NCBI GenBank assembly: GCA_025529335.1
Contig: JAMYHX010000041.1
Location: 62,001-126,000, forward strand
Source: Rhizopus sp. PT2906
Taxonomy: Eukaryota > Mucoromycota > Mucoromycetes > Mucorales > Rhizopodaceae
DNA length: 64,000 bases
Direction of reading: 5' to 3'
Part shown: positions 46,492-57,901 of the stretch, in pieces
Layout: each line of letters opens with the position of its first letter
Numbering within the stretch: the first letter of the stretch is position 1
Notes under the pieces: generated by a model
Database searches by the model: none
Told to the model about the DNA's origin: nothing
The model's input: the letters and a program-made list of their open reading frames with translations, nothing else
Position numbers and translations under genes: made by a program

Positions 46492-48779
46492 TTATTGTTG
46501 TTTGCGTAGCTCCTTCACCAACCTATTGAGCGACCATCTACTTTGTTGTCGCTTTCCTTCTAACATCTGTACTGGCTTGGAAATTGGTATGGAGCTCTCC
46601 TGAGAAGTGTAGTGGATTTCATGTATGATAGTCAAATGTCTGGAGTAAAATTGACGCTCTAAGCAAAGTTATTACGTACAGTCTTTCCAGAAAGTAATGT
46701 CGCAAAAATTGAATTTTTACAATACAAAATATACAGGAATGCGACATCTTGGCGCGACATTGATTTTTAAAAACACTGTATATGTCATTACAAAGAATAT
46801 TTTATTTAACCAACCTTTTGGTCATGATCTCCACGTAGCTTCAAATTGACTATCAAGCTTCATCACTGAAGGTGAATCCGTTCGTAAGCCTTCAGACCAT
46901 TCTCTCCAGAGATCTACAACAGTGCTGATGTTCCTATCGAGCTGATACTGGTGGAGATGCTACATTAGAGCTGGGCGGGGCGTTAATGATGGTGGCTATT
47001 GCTGTGGTGCTACTGAGGTTCCATTAGCAAACAATGAGCATGCCTGCTTCAACATTTGCATGTCTTGTCTGAGCCCAAGGGTGTCATCTTTGATTCCCAC
47101 GGTAGCTTCAGTTGGGCCATGGCTGTTATTGCTGATAAGGCTAGACAGTATATGCTGGTTCGCGCTTATCTTTGCGCTCAACGTTTACAAGTGATCATTA
47201 ACCAAAGGTATAGCCCTGCGCACTTGGGTGTCGGCTGGTGCTTGTGCGGCTTGTACAGTAGACAGGAGATTAGCTTCGAATGTCAAAATTCTGGATTGCT
47301 GAAGAGAACATTGTTGAAGAATGGGTTTTCATGGTGTTCCACACGAAACATTACAGCATCTTGTAAAATGATTCTTCGCATAGCGATGAGCAGGGATAGG
47401 AACGCTTCAGCACAGATTGAATATTCGTAACTGCGGCATCGCACACGCTCCAGTCACTCGTCCGCTTTGGTGAACGCCTTCCTCTGAAGACGTTCTGGCG
47501 GGCAAACATTACTCCTTGGGAGCCAGTAGTCACCTTTGTTGCCGGAGAAGCCATTGATAATTCGAATGGATGAGCAAGGTAGCAATGTCAAGTAGTATCT
47601 TTCTATGCTTTGCATATTCCAACGGCCGTGCCGACACAGTTCATCTTCTGTTGCTCGGTCTATTTCAGCATGCTGAGCTCCACTACCACGGACCATAGGA
47701 GTTTTCTTGCTTATACTAACGAACCAGACATCGAATGCACGGATGGTTGCTGCGTAATGTGCTGTGTAGGTCAAGGACTTGTTATAGTCTACTCCTTTGA
47801 CAATTTTCAAGTTAAACCAGTCCATGCTTGTATTAAGACAAGGAAAACCTTCGTTTGTTATATGCCGTATAGAAATTAGTTAGTTGACTATAACGACATT
47901 GTCGACATTCAATCAGCTCACCTGTAAAAGAAGTACGGAGCTAGCGCGTCGAAAGCACACGCACGGGGGTCACGATGTCGGATGGTGCCAGAATACTGTA
48001 TACGTTCCTTGACTGTTTTGCCATGATTCAGATGTAGAGCCCGTACGGGGCATTCAGAGAACCCGCCGTCCTTGAATTCTAAAGGGAAAAGGTCACATAA
48101 TTTCATACTCCTAGTGCTCTCACCATGTAACAGCATCACATGCTGCATCAAAAAGAGCATTTGGACCCTGAATGACTTCTCCTTTCCTTCTTTGAAATAG
48201 AAGATTGATAGCTTGACAGGCTCTTTAGGAGTGTATCCGTCCTGTGCAGTGTGGCGAGCGCGATCCTAATAGCTCTCACGTTTTCGTTGCCGTTCACGGT
48301 GTCGTCTGTTCTTTAGCCATGCATACAGAGCAACACCACGGACGTTAGCTTCCCTCGATATATTTCTGGAAAACTGAATTGCATGAAGGTTAGCCACCGC
48401 CTTGATGTATTGTTGAATAGTTTCCATTTTAAGTTCATGTACGGAACCATCATCCTTTCGACCCTTCTTTAAATTGCCTTTAGGTACGATTTCATCAAGA
48501 AAACTCAATAACTTCGCTTCGGTCACAATACAGACTTCTTAATAGCGACTTTCTGCAAAATTCCTATTGAAATAAGAAGTGTAAGCGCAATCATACCATA
48601 CATCTATATATGACATGTACCATAAAGATCTCCTGCTTCTTTTTGTACGCCAATATAGCGTTTCTTGGCCGTTCATTCTCAAGCCCTAGCAGAGTGCATT
48701 CAAGGATTTTAGTTTCTTTTGTAGCATTTATTACTCTTTGATTGGTAAGGCTGGAGGATGAAGATTGTCCGTTGTACAT
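46492..48779 (-). pseudogene. Decayed Crypton-type tyrosine recombinase with GCR1_C tail
   Basis: Read leftwards from an ATG at 48779. An N-terminal piece has RPRNAILAYKKKQEIF. A SAM-like core-binding part follows (48526-48269: TEAKLLSFLDEIVPKGN, METIQQYIKAVANLHAIQFS), then an in-frame TAG (48266-48268). After it come DGYTPKEPVKLSIFYF and MLLHGESTRSMKLCDLFPLE. A 95-nt GT-AG intron (47827-47921) leads to the catalytic part RGSGAQHAEIDRATEDELCR, HGRWNMQSIERYYLTLLP (Tyr nucleophile) and PRSNVCPPERLQ. Further left, after broken sequence, lies STVVDLWREWSEGLRTDSPS, and after an inserted MITE, QFYSRHLTIIHEIHYTSQES ending at KELRKQQ: the two halves of a GCR1_C DNA-binding domain. YR plus GCR1_C is the layout of fungal Cryptons and Ndc10-like proteins. 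Stops, frame changes and the insertion show it is inactive. Confidence 0.82.
46677..46780. mobile_element. Tc1/mariner-like MITE of 104 bp inside the Crypton relic
   Basis: The left end TACAGTCTTTCCAGAAAGTA and the reverse complement of the right end TACAGTGTTTTTAAAAATCA are imperfect inverted repeats that both run on to ATGTCGC. TA at each end fits a TA target-site duplication, as in Tc1/mariner elements. It separates two halves of a GCR1_C domain on the minus strand, which marks it as the younger insertion. Too short to code for anything. Confidence 0.8.
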
Positions 48780-49683
48780 AATGATGTTCGTTGAAATTAC
48801 AGTGGAAAGGTTACAGAGATATTGTGATGTTATTTAATTAATAATAGAGCAAGTAAAACTAAAGGTGAATTGAAGAACTTCTGCTTATCTATTTGTTAAA
48901 AACGAGACGAAGAAGAAAGAATCGACCAAGACAATCAGAATCATTATATAAGATAATATTCAGGAACCGAAGCGGATCATATTCAAGAAGTGTTAATCTC
49001 AGCAAAAAAGTTATTTAAAGACAAAGACTTTACAAGCATGCCAAGCATGTTTATCTCTGATATAATGTTCTTTCTTTTAAAAAAAAAAGTAACTATAACA
49101 AGTGTGCTAGAACCTTTGTATAGTAAATATGATCAGAAATCTTAAGCGAGCATTCTATTATCAATTTTCGATGGAGAAGTGGTATTTTATTTGCCACAGA
49201 CTGTCACAATTATGCTGCGTGACAGATTTGTGACCCAGCCAAAAGTTCGTCAAAATACCTTCACTGTAAATAAAGTGGACTCGTACTGCTTTATTTAAAA
49301 AATACTCTTTTCTGTATGATCCTTTTCATGATAAAATGCAATACCATAACCAGATCATGAAGTGACCACATACCATTCTACTTGACAGTAATTGACCTAC
49401 TTGTAAAATAAATGGATACATGACTGATATCAAGAAATATCAAGGAATAACAGAGTGTCCCTTGGTTATAATATATATAATACACTTCAATTCCATGTAG
49501 AAGAACGATAACCAAAGACATCGCTATAGACAAGATGATCATCCTCTTTTTTGTTACATTTAATATCCGTAAAAAATGAACGTGTTTTGAATTTTTAATT
49601 GAGTCTTTTTCAGCCAGTAAAAACTATCCAATTTTTATTTTGTCAGCACTCTTCCCTTCTCCTTCAATCACTTTGGACAAATA
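48780..49683. other. Intergenic region, no gene seen
   Basis: About 900 bases of AT-rich sequence between the Crypton relic and the CLC gene. An A run at 49080 and a near-palindromic patch around 49198-49235 (CTGTCACAATTATGCTGCGT, GACAG) stand out but have no clear role. Confidence 0.4.
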
Positions 49684-52600
49684 ATGACTGGACATGGACG
49701 TACATCTTCAGTCGAAATTGAAGAAGAATTAGCACAAATTAGACGTTATGAAGATTTTACTACAACTGGTAATCAAGTTGAGATCTACTCCTTGACACGA
49801 TCACTCATCGTAATATAGATTGGGTAAAGGATGCCATCATTGAACGATATAGACAAGCAGCAGTGAAAAGCTCTATATCGAGTGATACAACTTGGCGTGC
49901 CTGGTGGCATCAAACCTTTGAAACTGCAGAGTCTTGGGTGGTCATATTCTTAGTTGGTAATATATACTCTCCCCCTTTCTTTATAAAATGTCTTATCTCT
50001 TCTTATGTCAGGCGCGGCAATAGGATTGATGTCAGCCTTGATCACTATTGTTACCGATTGGTTGTCAGATATAAAAATTGGTTACTGTTCAACTGCTTGG
50101 TGGCTCAATCAAAAGTTTTGTTGTTGGCAAATGGAAGAATCAGGTTTGAAAAAGGAAGGAAGGAGTATTTAATAGCATGTTGCTCAAAAAGAAACTTAGA
50201 CGGAGGTTGTGCTGACTGGACAGATTGGAGTGAATTTGTGAACTTGGGACCAGATGTATATATTGTAAAGTGGTTATTTTATATTCTGTGGGCGGTAAGT
50301 GTGAACTTGGAGCGCAATAATGAAGAGCTGACATATATTCTGAACAAAGACAACCTTTGCCACGCTATGCGCTTATCTTGTCAAAACTTTGGCCCCTTAT
50401 GCTGCAGGTTCGGGCATATCGGAAATCAAATGTATTATAGGTATTTAAAAAAAGAAAAGAGCATAAGATGGACGTATAAACCTTTCCTTGAAACAATAGC
50501 TGGATTTGTGATGAAAGGATTCCTTGGTGGATGGACCCTTGTGATGAAAAGCATTGGTTTGGTAACAAAATACTACAGCATATATTAGATATATGTGTGT
50601 TTAGTAAATTTATTCCTTTTTTTCTTTTAAAGACAATGTCTGTCGCGTCAAACTTGTCGATCGGAAAAGAGGGCCCATCTGTGCATATGGCCTGTTGTGT
50701 GGGAAATGTGATATCCAGGTGCTTTAAGAAATTCAGGACTAGCAAAGGTAACACTGTACATCATACTTTATCTTGTATTCTCACTTGTAATAGCTGAAAT
50801 GAGAGAAATACTTACTGCTTCAAGTGCTGCTGGTGTAGCAGTTGCCTTTGGTTCACCTATCGGCGGTGTTCTATTTGCATTAGAAGAGATGAGTAACGCA
50901 TTTCCAAACAGGACAATGTGGAAGAGCTTCTTTTGTGCAATGATTGCTACCATCATCTTGCAGGTAAACCATAACAGAACCATTTCTCATGTCCCTCTAA
51001 CAAGATACTAGGCTATGAATCCTTTCAGAACAGGCAAGTTAGTCATGTTCCAAGTGAGCTATGACAGAGATTGGCACTTTTTTGAATATATTTTTGTTGT
51101 TATCATTGGATTATTTGGCGCAAGTATTTTTATTATATACATCATACATTATCCTTAAACAGTTTATCACCTAGGGTCTTTACGGTGCAGTTGTCATCAA
51201 ATACAATCTACTTGTTGCACAATTTAGAAAAACGACATTGAAGGATTTCCCTATAGTAGAAGCTGCCGTTCTTGCTTCTGTCACTGCCTTCATCGCCTAT
51301 CCAAACATTTTTTTACGCATTGATATGACTGAAATCATGGGAATCTTGTTTAGAGAATGCGAAGGTCCTGGAACAGAGAGTTACTATGGACTATGTGAGA
51401 GCCAAGAAGCATGGAAAATGGTCATACTCTTGTTCATTGCCACTGTTCTTCGCAGTATAGGTACCATTATCACTTATGGAGCAAGGGTTCCATGCGGTAT
51501 TTTTGTGCCCTCCATGGCCATTGGTGCTATGTTTGGAAGAATGATTGGGTTACTTGTCAAACTATGGCACGAGTAAGAAGCATTATCTTTCAGACTGTCG
51601 TACCGTTTAACCATCTTTTCTATAGAAACAGACCTGATTTCTTTTTATTTGCTTCTTGTCGACCTGATATGCCTGTAAGAAGTAGAAAAGAGTGTGTATA
51701 AACGAGACAGTAAGGGGGACTAATTATATTTGACAGTGTATCACACCTGGAACCTATGCTTTTCTTGGAGCTGCTGCAGCTTTAGGGTAAGTGATAAAAT
51801 TTATTCCCTGATAACAATAGAATAAAAAAGTCTCTTTTTTTTTCTTTATCAAAAGAGGTGTTATGCGGATTACAGGTAAACTTTTTGTTGATTTACATCT
51901 TTCAATAATTGATTCTTGTTTAAAGTGTCAGTTGTGGTTATCATGTTTGAGTTGACAGGTCAAATCACTTACATTCTACCTACTATGGTAAGTGGGCTTA
52001 TATGTTGTTAGCTTCCCTTACTTAATATCAATAGATTGCCCTTATGATAACCCGTGCTGTAAACGATTGGTTTCAGTCTGGTGGGATTGCTGATCGTTAT
52101 ATTCGATTGAATGGATACCCAATTTTAGATAGCGATGACCAAGTATTTGGAGTGCCAGGTACACATTGGACTGATGATTATTTATAAAAGACTGATCATA
52201 TCTAGTTTCACATGTTATGCAAACAAACTTAACTGTCATGACGGCTTCCAGCATGACATTTATGGAAATTGGTGTGTAAAGTGTATGAATACTCTAAAGT
52301 ATACTTATACTTTCTTTTATAGAAAGAATATTAGAGACAACAAATTATCAAGGATTCCCGGTTGTAGAAGATTTGAAGTCAATGGCACTCATTGGATACA
52401 TCGGTCGATCCGAGCTTCAATATCTAATCGGTAAAATATAATCAAAACTGACTATTTATATTAACATGAAGAGATTAGAAAAATCTAAGGTGAACAAGAA
52501 AGCTCATGATGAAACCCTGTGTCGGTTTACGCCTGATGCAAGTGATGAACCAGAAATATTGACAAATATTGGTCTGAGTGACGAAGGACAACATGATTTA

Positions 52601-53034
52601 AGAGGGTCTTCTGATGCACTGGACTTTGGTCCATACATGGATCAAACACCGATCACTGTTCATCCAAGACTTTACTTGGAAACAGTGATGGATATGTTCA
52701 AGCAGCTAGGGTATAATCAGACCTTTTCTCATATCTTTACTTTTTGCACTCAACTTTGTTTTATTTTAGGCCTAGAGTTGTTCTCTTGGAGGAAAGAGGG
52801 AAACTGAAAGGACTAGTGACAGTGAAGGATGTGCTAAAGTATATAGCGCACACTGAAAATGTAAGAACCTCATCAAACAGACCATCTAATAGAGAATGTG
52901 GAGGTCTCTTTGAAATCATGACTTCATGGATCACCGATAGACCAAACCGTCGTCGTCAACAATCCTATACACGATTGCAAAATAGAAGCTCAGTAGATAT
53001 TGAAGAATCTCATGAGCTCGATAGACAGGCGTAG
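49684..53034 (+). CDS. CLC chloride channel/transporter with two CBS domains
   Basis: Nineteen exons: 49684-49768, 49819-49956, 50012-50143, 50200-50294, 50350-50440, 50500-50561, 50633-50747, 50794-50963, 51012-51119, 51175-51572, 51626-51674, 51737-51786, 51856-51875, 51926-51987, 52035-52158, 52206-52271, 52323-52430, 52479-52710, 52770-53034. Phases close, giving 789 aa. The intron at 51120 has a GC donor. Chloride-binding motifs are [15 protein letters not shown] (gating Glu) and [16 protein letters not shown], with [11 protein letters not shown] and VMFELTG-type [10 protein letters not shown]. The C-terminal CBS pair spans [20 protein letters not shown] and [17 protein letters not shown] to [13 protein letters not shown]. 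Resembles ClC-3/4/5 and yeast Gef1, which exchange chloride for protons in endosomes or vacuole; gating Glu present fits a transporter. Confidence 0.94.
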
Positions 53035-54212
53035 TCATATTATATCATTCATTAAAATAAAACACAGTTCTACATGTATTCCTAGCAGGATTAACAGAAG
53101 CTGAAATTAAAGACAATGGCATCATAGAAAGCAGATCCTGTGCCGGTCTATTGCCTGAAGTTAAACAATTTTGTATACAAAGTAGTTCCAGGAACTTAAA
53201 GGATTGTTTTAATCAGGCTGACGGATGGTAAAACGCGCATTGGCCACACAAGATATCTATGGTTAGTCGTCCTTTCCTGACTCTCGTTTATCAGGAACAA
53301 GATATGCAAAAACCTGAAAAAAATGTTCAAGCAAGTTATTGCCAAGATGGAATTACCTTCCATGACTTTCATCAGAGAAGCTCAAGCTCTATAACAATGA
53401 GGCATTTGTATATAGTCTATCTAAGCTGTGTGACCATAGCTATGTTTTTGTCCAAGACTTCAAATTTTCTATTCTCGGCGAATCTTCGGCCCTAACACAA
53501 TCAATGCCAACATTTTCAAGAACTTCTCTGTTATTAGCCACCTGGTCGAATCAGCACATGTTGTTCTTGTTTTTTACTGTTGATGAAACTCAAGACTTAC
53601 TGGACGATTAACAAGAGCAAACCTAGTTGTGAACCCTGACAAGATAGTCTTTGATCAGTGAGGAAGACAGCAAAGGTTCAAGTCCGCATGCCTCGCCACG
53701 CAAAAAGCAAAGAAATACATCAAGTTTTTTTTAGAGCTTAATGTTATAATAAGCTTTTCCCCCAAGTTTTCGCTGCAGTTAACTTGTAAAAATATATATC
53801 CATTAAATATGAACCTCTAAGTGTATGTCAAGTTAGGCTGAGTTGGCCGTTGGTAACACATCTTCAAAGGGGTGAAATAAATTGATATAAAAAGTATGGT
53901 TTCTTTGGCTTAACAAACACTTTATTTAAAAAGGTGATTGATATACAATGGTTTCGGTAGTAAAATAAGCCTTGAGTGTTCTCTGTGATAGCAATAATAA
54001 TAAAAGAACCAAGGATAATGGAGTATTACGGCCATCTCGTGTAATTTGCAAAAATATAGGAATTAATTGAGTGGCCATTTTGTGTCACTTACTTCGAGGG
54101 TAAACGTTGCTACCATAAATTCAATCCCCGTTCCATTTTACTTTTTTAAACTCTATTCGTCAGATGTGTTCTTTCTTTCTGTTTTTTATGCTTGCTTGAA
54201 CGTCAAAAAAGG
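53035..54212. other. Region with possible coding relics, no firm gene
   Basis: About 1.2 kb. On the plus strand, frames open in turn: 53085-53230 (AGLTEAEIKDNGIIESRSCA, PEVKQFCIQSSS), then about 53340-53610 (ALYNNEAFVYSLSKLCDHSY, VQDFKFSILGESSALTQSMP). Stops and frame changes separate them and I recognise no family. The ORF at 53259-53495 is a third frame across the same stretch. 53800-54180 is AT-rich and includes the NIPA-like gene's upstream region. Confidence 0.35.
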
Positions 54213-56206
54213 ATGGACACTAAAGAGCAAGAAGACATAGATAATGTCGCATTTAATACATTTATTGGTGTATTAGTATCCATTTGTGGCAATGTAAATA
54301 TCTGATAATGTCCGGTTTAAAACGATTAGTCACTTAGATTATCTCTTCTTTTTAGGCATTGATATCCGTTGCCCTTAACTTACAAAAAAGAGCGGTAAAA
54401 ATAGAAAAGAAAGCTAAAAACATATGATATTCATTCTCCCTTTCTTCATAATAGCATAATAAAATACAAGAAAAACAAATGGCAAATTACTTTTCAAATA
54501 TGGATGAATCTCCACAGTGGATACCATCTAGCGGATTTTTCCCAGATGATGGATACTCTTCACCGAGGTCGTCGATTGAATCTTCAGTAACTGTGCCCAA
54601 TAATCATAACAATAATTCACAGTCTGAAGAAGAGTTGATTGAACGACAGAAATTTATTATGACTCAGGAGTACGACAAAGGAGATAATACAGACTATTTA
54701 AAATCAAAACTATGGTGGTTGGGAATAACCTTGATGATTTTAGGTGAAGTTGGCAATTTTGTTGGTAAGAGTATAGAAAATATCAGTCAAACACAGGCAA
54801 ATTAAATAGGCTGTTTAGCATACGGATTTGCCCCTGCATCAACAATAGCACCGTTAGGAACAACAACATTAGTATCAAACGCTATATTAGCACCGGTCAT
54901 GTTGAAAGAAGTATTTAGAAAAAGGGACCTCATTGGTGTCACTTTGGCAGTAACAGGCGCAGCTATTGTCGTCCTTAGCTCGAATTCTGAAGAAGTCGCA
55001 GTAAGAAGAGATACGAAAAGACTATTTTGATTACTAAATAGACGCATTTGTAGCTGTCACCTGAGCTCATCATGGATGCAATCACGCAAACACAGTCGAT
55101 TATTTATTTTATCCTTACAGGCATCATGGTTACTATCTTAACCATACTGTCTCCTATCCATGGCTCTTCAAGCATCATGGTTGATTTGGGACTAGTAGCA
55201 ATTTATGGTAATACAGATTCTTTTGTACTTTTTTCTTTTTCTTATTCTATTCATTAGGTGGATACACTGTCCTTTCTACTAAAAGCGTCGCATCTTTACT
55301 CAGCCTGACATTGTTCAAGATGTTTACGTAAGCTAACACTTGATCCTAAGAATTATCTCACTCATTTTGTTTTGGTCTCTTAGGTACCCTGTTTCTTACT
55401 TACTCATACTCGTCCTGGTTGTCACAGCCATCTTGCAGATCAAGTATTTAAATAAGGCACTTCAAAGATTCGATTCAACAGAAGTAATCCCTACCCAATT
55501 CGTCCTGTTTACGATTTCAGCTATTATCGGAAGTGCTGTACTCTACCATGACTTTGATGGTATGAGTCTTGAACAGTTATCAAGGTTCATGGCTGGATGC
55601 GCCATTGAATTTCTCGGAGTATATCTCATTACTTCCAAACGACCCAAACGTATGCACCCTGCATTATCCATTAGCGCAGATAGTAGTCATACAGCCATTA
55701 TGCTACCCGAGCATGAGTTACCATCCGAACAACAGCAACAACAACATCCCTTACGCGCTTCGAAACGTGTTTCTTTAATCTTGCCAACTGTTAATCCATC
55801 TTCTGCTCGTGAGGATGCTGTCTATACCCATCCAAGTACACACAGTGGTCATTCAAACCAGAGCACGGTTACGAACAATAGCAACAACAATGCCAGCAAA
55901 CGCCGTAGCTCAGTGTTTCGAGGCATTTCTATGGCTTCACAACTGCTGGATAGAGATGATGAGCCATGTCAATTACCTTCATCACAAAGAGACTCGGGAC
56001 TATTTTTGAATACAACAGGAAATATATTAGCGGGACTTAGTTCTCTGATTGCAGAACACCAGCAGCAAGATTTGCACGATAATGATGCGGTCGAAATAGA
56101 TATACCAACTTCATTCTCACTTATAGATCGTGAATTAATGCCTATGACAAGGGGAGCAGAGAATGGCGATAAGAAAACATCCAAGCTAGTAGACATTGAC
56201 GAATAG
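54213..56206 (+). CDS. NIPA-type magnesium transporter with long cytoplasmic tail
   Basis: Seven exons: 54213-54293, 54356-54394, 54455-54764, 54810-55000, 55054-55207, 55258-55327, 55384-56206, giving 555 aa. The first helix (FIGVLVSICGNALISVALNL) is followed by QKRA and a cytoplasmic insertion of about 85 residues rich in Ser and Asn. Then come the family's blocks KLWWLGITLMILGEVGNFV, YGFAPASTIAPLGTTTLVSN, RKRDLIGVTLAVTGAAIVVL, GLVAIYGGYTVLSTKSVASL, QIKYLNKALQRFDSTEVIPT and FAGCAIEFLGVYLIT-type helices. Residues about 415-555 form a Q-, S- and N-rich tail. NIPA proteins are drug/metabolite-superfamily-like carriers for Mg2+ in plasma membrane or endosomes. Confidence 0.92.
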
Positions 56207-56642
56207 TTGCATTTATTTTTTCTGTCTTCAATACCAGTTGTATCATTTTATATACCTCAAATGCCATGTTTAATCTACAGTGAACTAAAGACAACATTTT
56301 TATTGTACATTTTATTTCCTGATTGGGTGCTATAAAAATTAAACTTCTTTTGGTTAGGTTACGGTTACGGTTTCTTTTTTCCTTCGTTACTGGTTACTAT
56401 TAAATATGCCTCTACAACAAATTTAACGCCTGGAAAAGACCAGATGTCAAAACGAATTGTCCAAGATGCAAAAGTATTAAGTTATATTACTGAGACATTG
56501 ACGTGTTTGATGAGATAATCATTATCTTACAGTAGAGCATACATTCTACTTTATATTCCTCTATCGCATTTGAAAAGAATAGCAATAAGCATACTGACAA
56601 CAATATTCTCATTGACGACATTAATATAAATAGCAGTCATAG

Positions 56643-56686
<44 letters not shown>

Positions 56687-56865
56687 AAACGCACATGCGT
56701 CTTATTTTAATAATATTCGGTTCTTTTTATAAAGAATCTAACTCGCAAGTCATCGACTTAACTGCCCTTTTACAATAACAAAGGTGAATACAACACTACT
56801 TGTTGTATGTTGGAATACCTATAAAATTAATTGACAGTCAGATCACGGAGTATGATCGACTATTC
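56207..56865. repeat. Intergenic region with (CT)n microsatellite
   Basis: About 660 bases of AT-rich sequence with a run of about 19 CT units at 56645-56683. No gene seen before the ORF at 56866. Confidence 0.6.
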
Positions 56866-57303
56866 ATGCTGGCAAACTCACTTAATCAACCGCAACTGGT
56901 AGAAGCTATAGATGTGTATGCTGAAGATTCATCTGATAAAGCTGTTACTGATAATGATGAGAATGATAATTTGCTTGATGCTGAAACATCTGAAGTCGCT
57001 CAAGATTTTGGTAGTAGGAAAAAGTATGAAGCAGCAATGAATTTCGTTGCCAAATTCAAAGAAAAAAAAAGCAAAAGAATGGATTGGACTGCCTGTGTTG
57101 AAGAAGAGAATTACAAAAATACCAATTTCCTTCTAATTCAGTTCACCAAAAGAATAAGGAATACTTTTTATTCCAGTATTATTTTTTATTCACATAAAAA
57201 TCACACAGTTGCCATAGTGGAAGGTGAAGATGAGGTGGCTACTCGCCCTGGAAAATTTGAATGGCAAAGATCATTGGCTTTTCCCACCCAAAAAGAAGCA
57301 TAA
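56866..57303 (+). CDS. Hypothetical acidic/basic protein, possibly a gene fragment
   Basis: A 145-codon frame from the ATG at 56866 (the frame is open to 56800 without an ATG) to TAA at 57303. The first half is acidic (VYAEDSSDKAVTDNDENDNL), the middle lysine-rich (AAMNFVAKFKEKKSKRMDWT) and the end reads HTVAIVEGEDEVATRPGKFE. Residue use is coding-like, but there is no recognised domain, no clear promoter, and its 3' end forms one arm of an inverted duplication (57202-57451). It may be an exon of a larger lost gene or a transposon-derived piece. Confidence 0.4.
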   Translation: MLANSLNQPQLVEAIDVYAEDSSDKAVTDNDENDNLLDAETSEVAQDFGSRKKYEAAMNFVAKFKEKKSKRMDWTACVEEENYKNTNFLLIQFTKRIRNTFYSSIIFYSHKNHTVAIVEGEDEVATRPGKFEWQRSLAFPTQKEA

Positions 57304-57451
57304 AAAGTGATTTGAGCGCGTACAAAAGATCTAAACAAATAGACTAGAAAAAAAAAGTTTTTTTTATATATATTGTCATCTGAAAATAAAGCGTGGCGTA
57401 AAAGAGCCTATCACCACCTCATCTTCACCCTTCCACTACGGCAACTGTGTG
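57202..57451. repeat. Inverted duplication with 37-38 bp arms
   Basis: The arm at 57202-57238 (CACACAGTTGCCATAGTGGA, then AGGTGAAGATGAGGTGG) recurs in reverse complement at 57414-57451 with one substitution and one inserted G. About 175 bases lie between. Neighbouring sequence beyond the arms does not match. The left arm lies inside the ORF ending at 57303. Confidence 0.8.
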
Positions 57452-57901
57452 AATGGTAACAGGAGGTTTTGATTGGCAGACAAAAAATTTGAATGCACTA
57501 TGAAAATTGGAAGGCATACTGCACTTCTACGATACCAATTCAAGAATAGGTCCATGCACGGCATTTAATTAGTATGAAAATATTAAAAAAAAATAGTCAT
57601 TTCGATACACTCTTTTTATGGAATAATCAATGATAAAAGGTATCAGGAATGAATCGGATCGACGCCTAAAATTATTTAAGGAGAAAGAAAAAGGGGGAAA
57701 CCACACATTTATGTGTATACACATAAAAAATTACTACTGCAAGAGGAACTGTATCCTTTTGTAGACAAGATGAGCACACTTTTCATTTCCTTCTTTAGTA
57801 AGATTTCTCGGATCATGTCACACGAGCCTAGAAGGGCTTATTTTTGTTTGTCAGTGGTATTTTCTTGTCTTTCTTTTTTTTTTTCATTATTATTTTTAAA
57901 C
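57452..57901. other. Upstream region of the coiled-coil gene
   Basis: About 450 bases. The frame of the downstream gene is open back to 57713, but this part encodes a hydrophobic, T-rich-derived run (YFCLSVVFSCLSFFFSLLFL) that looks like leader or intron sequence, so I start the gene at 57902. Confidence 0.4.

Noticed and set aside
53668..53705. GGTTCAAGTCC resembling a tRNA T-loop
   Set aside because: Flanking bases do not pair as a T-stem and no acceptor, D- or anticodon arms are present.
57713..57901. N-terminal extension of the coiled-coil protein
   Set aside because: Hydrophobic run is encoded by a T-rich leader-like stretch; kept only as an alternative start.
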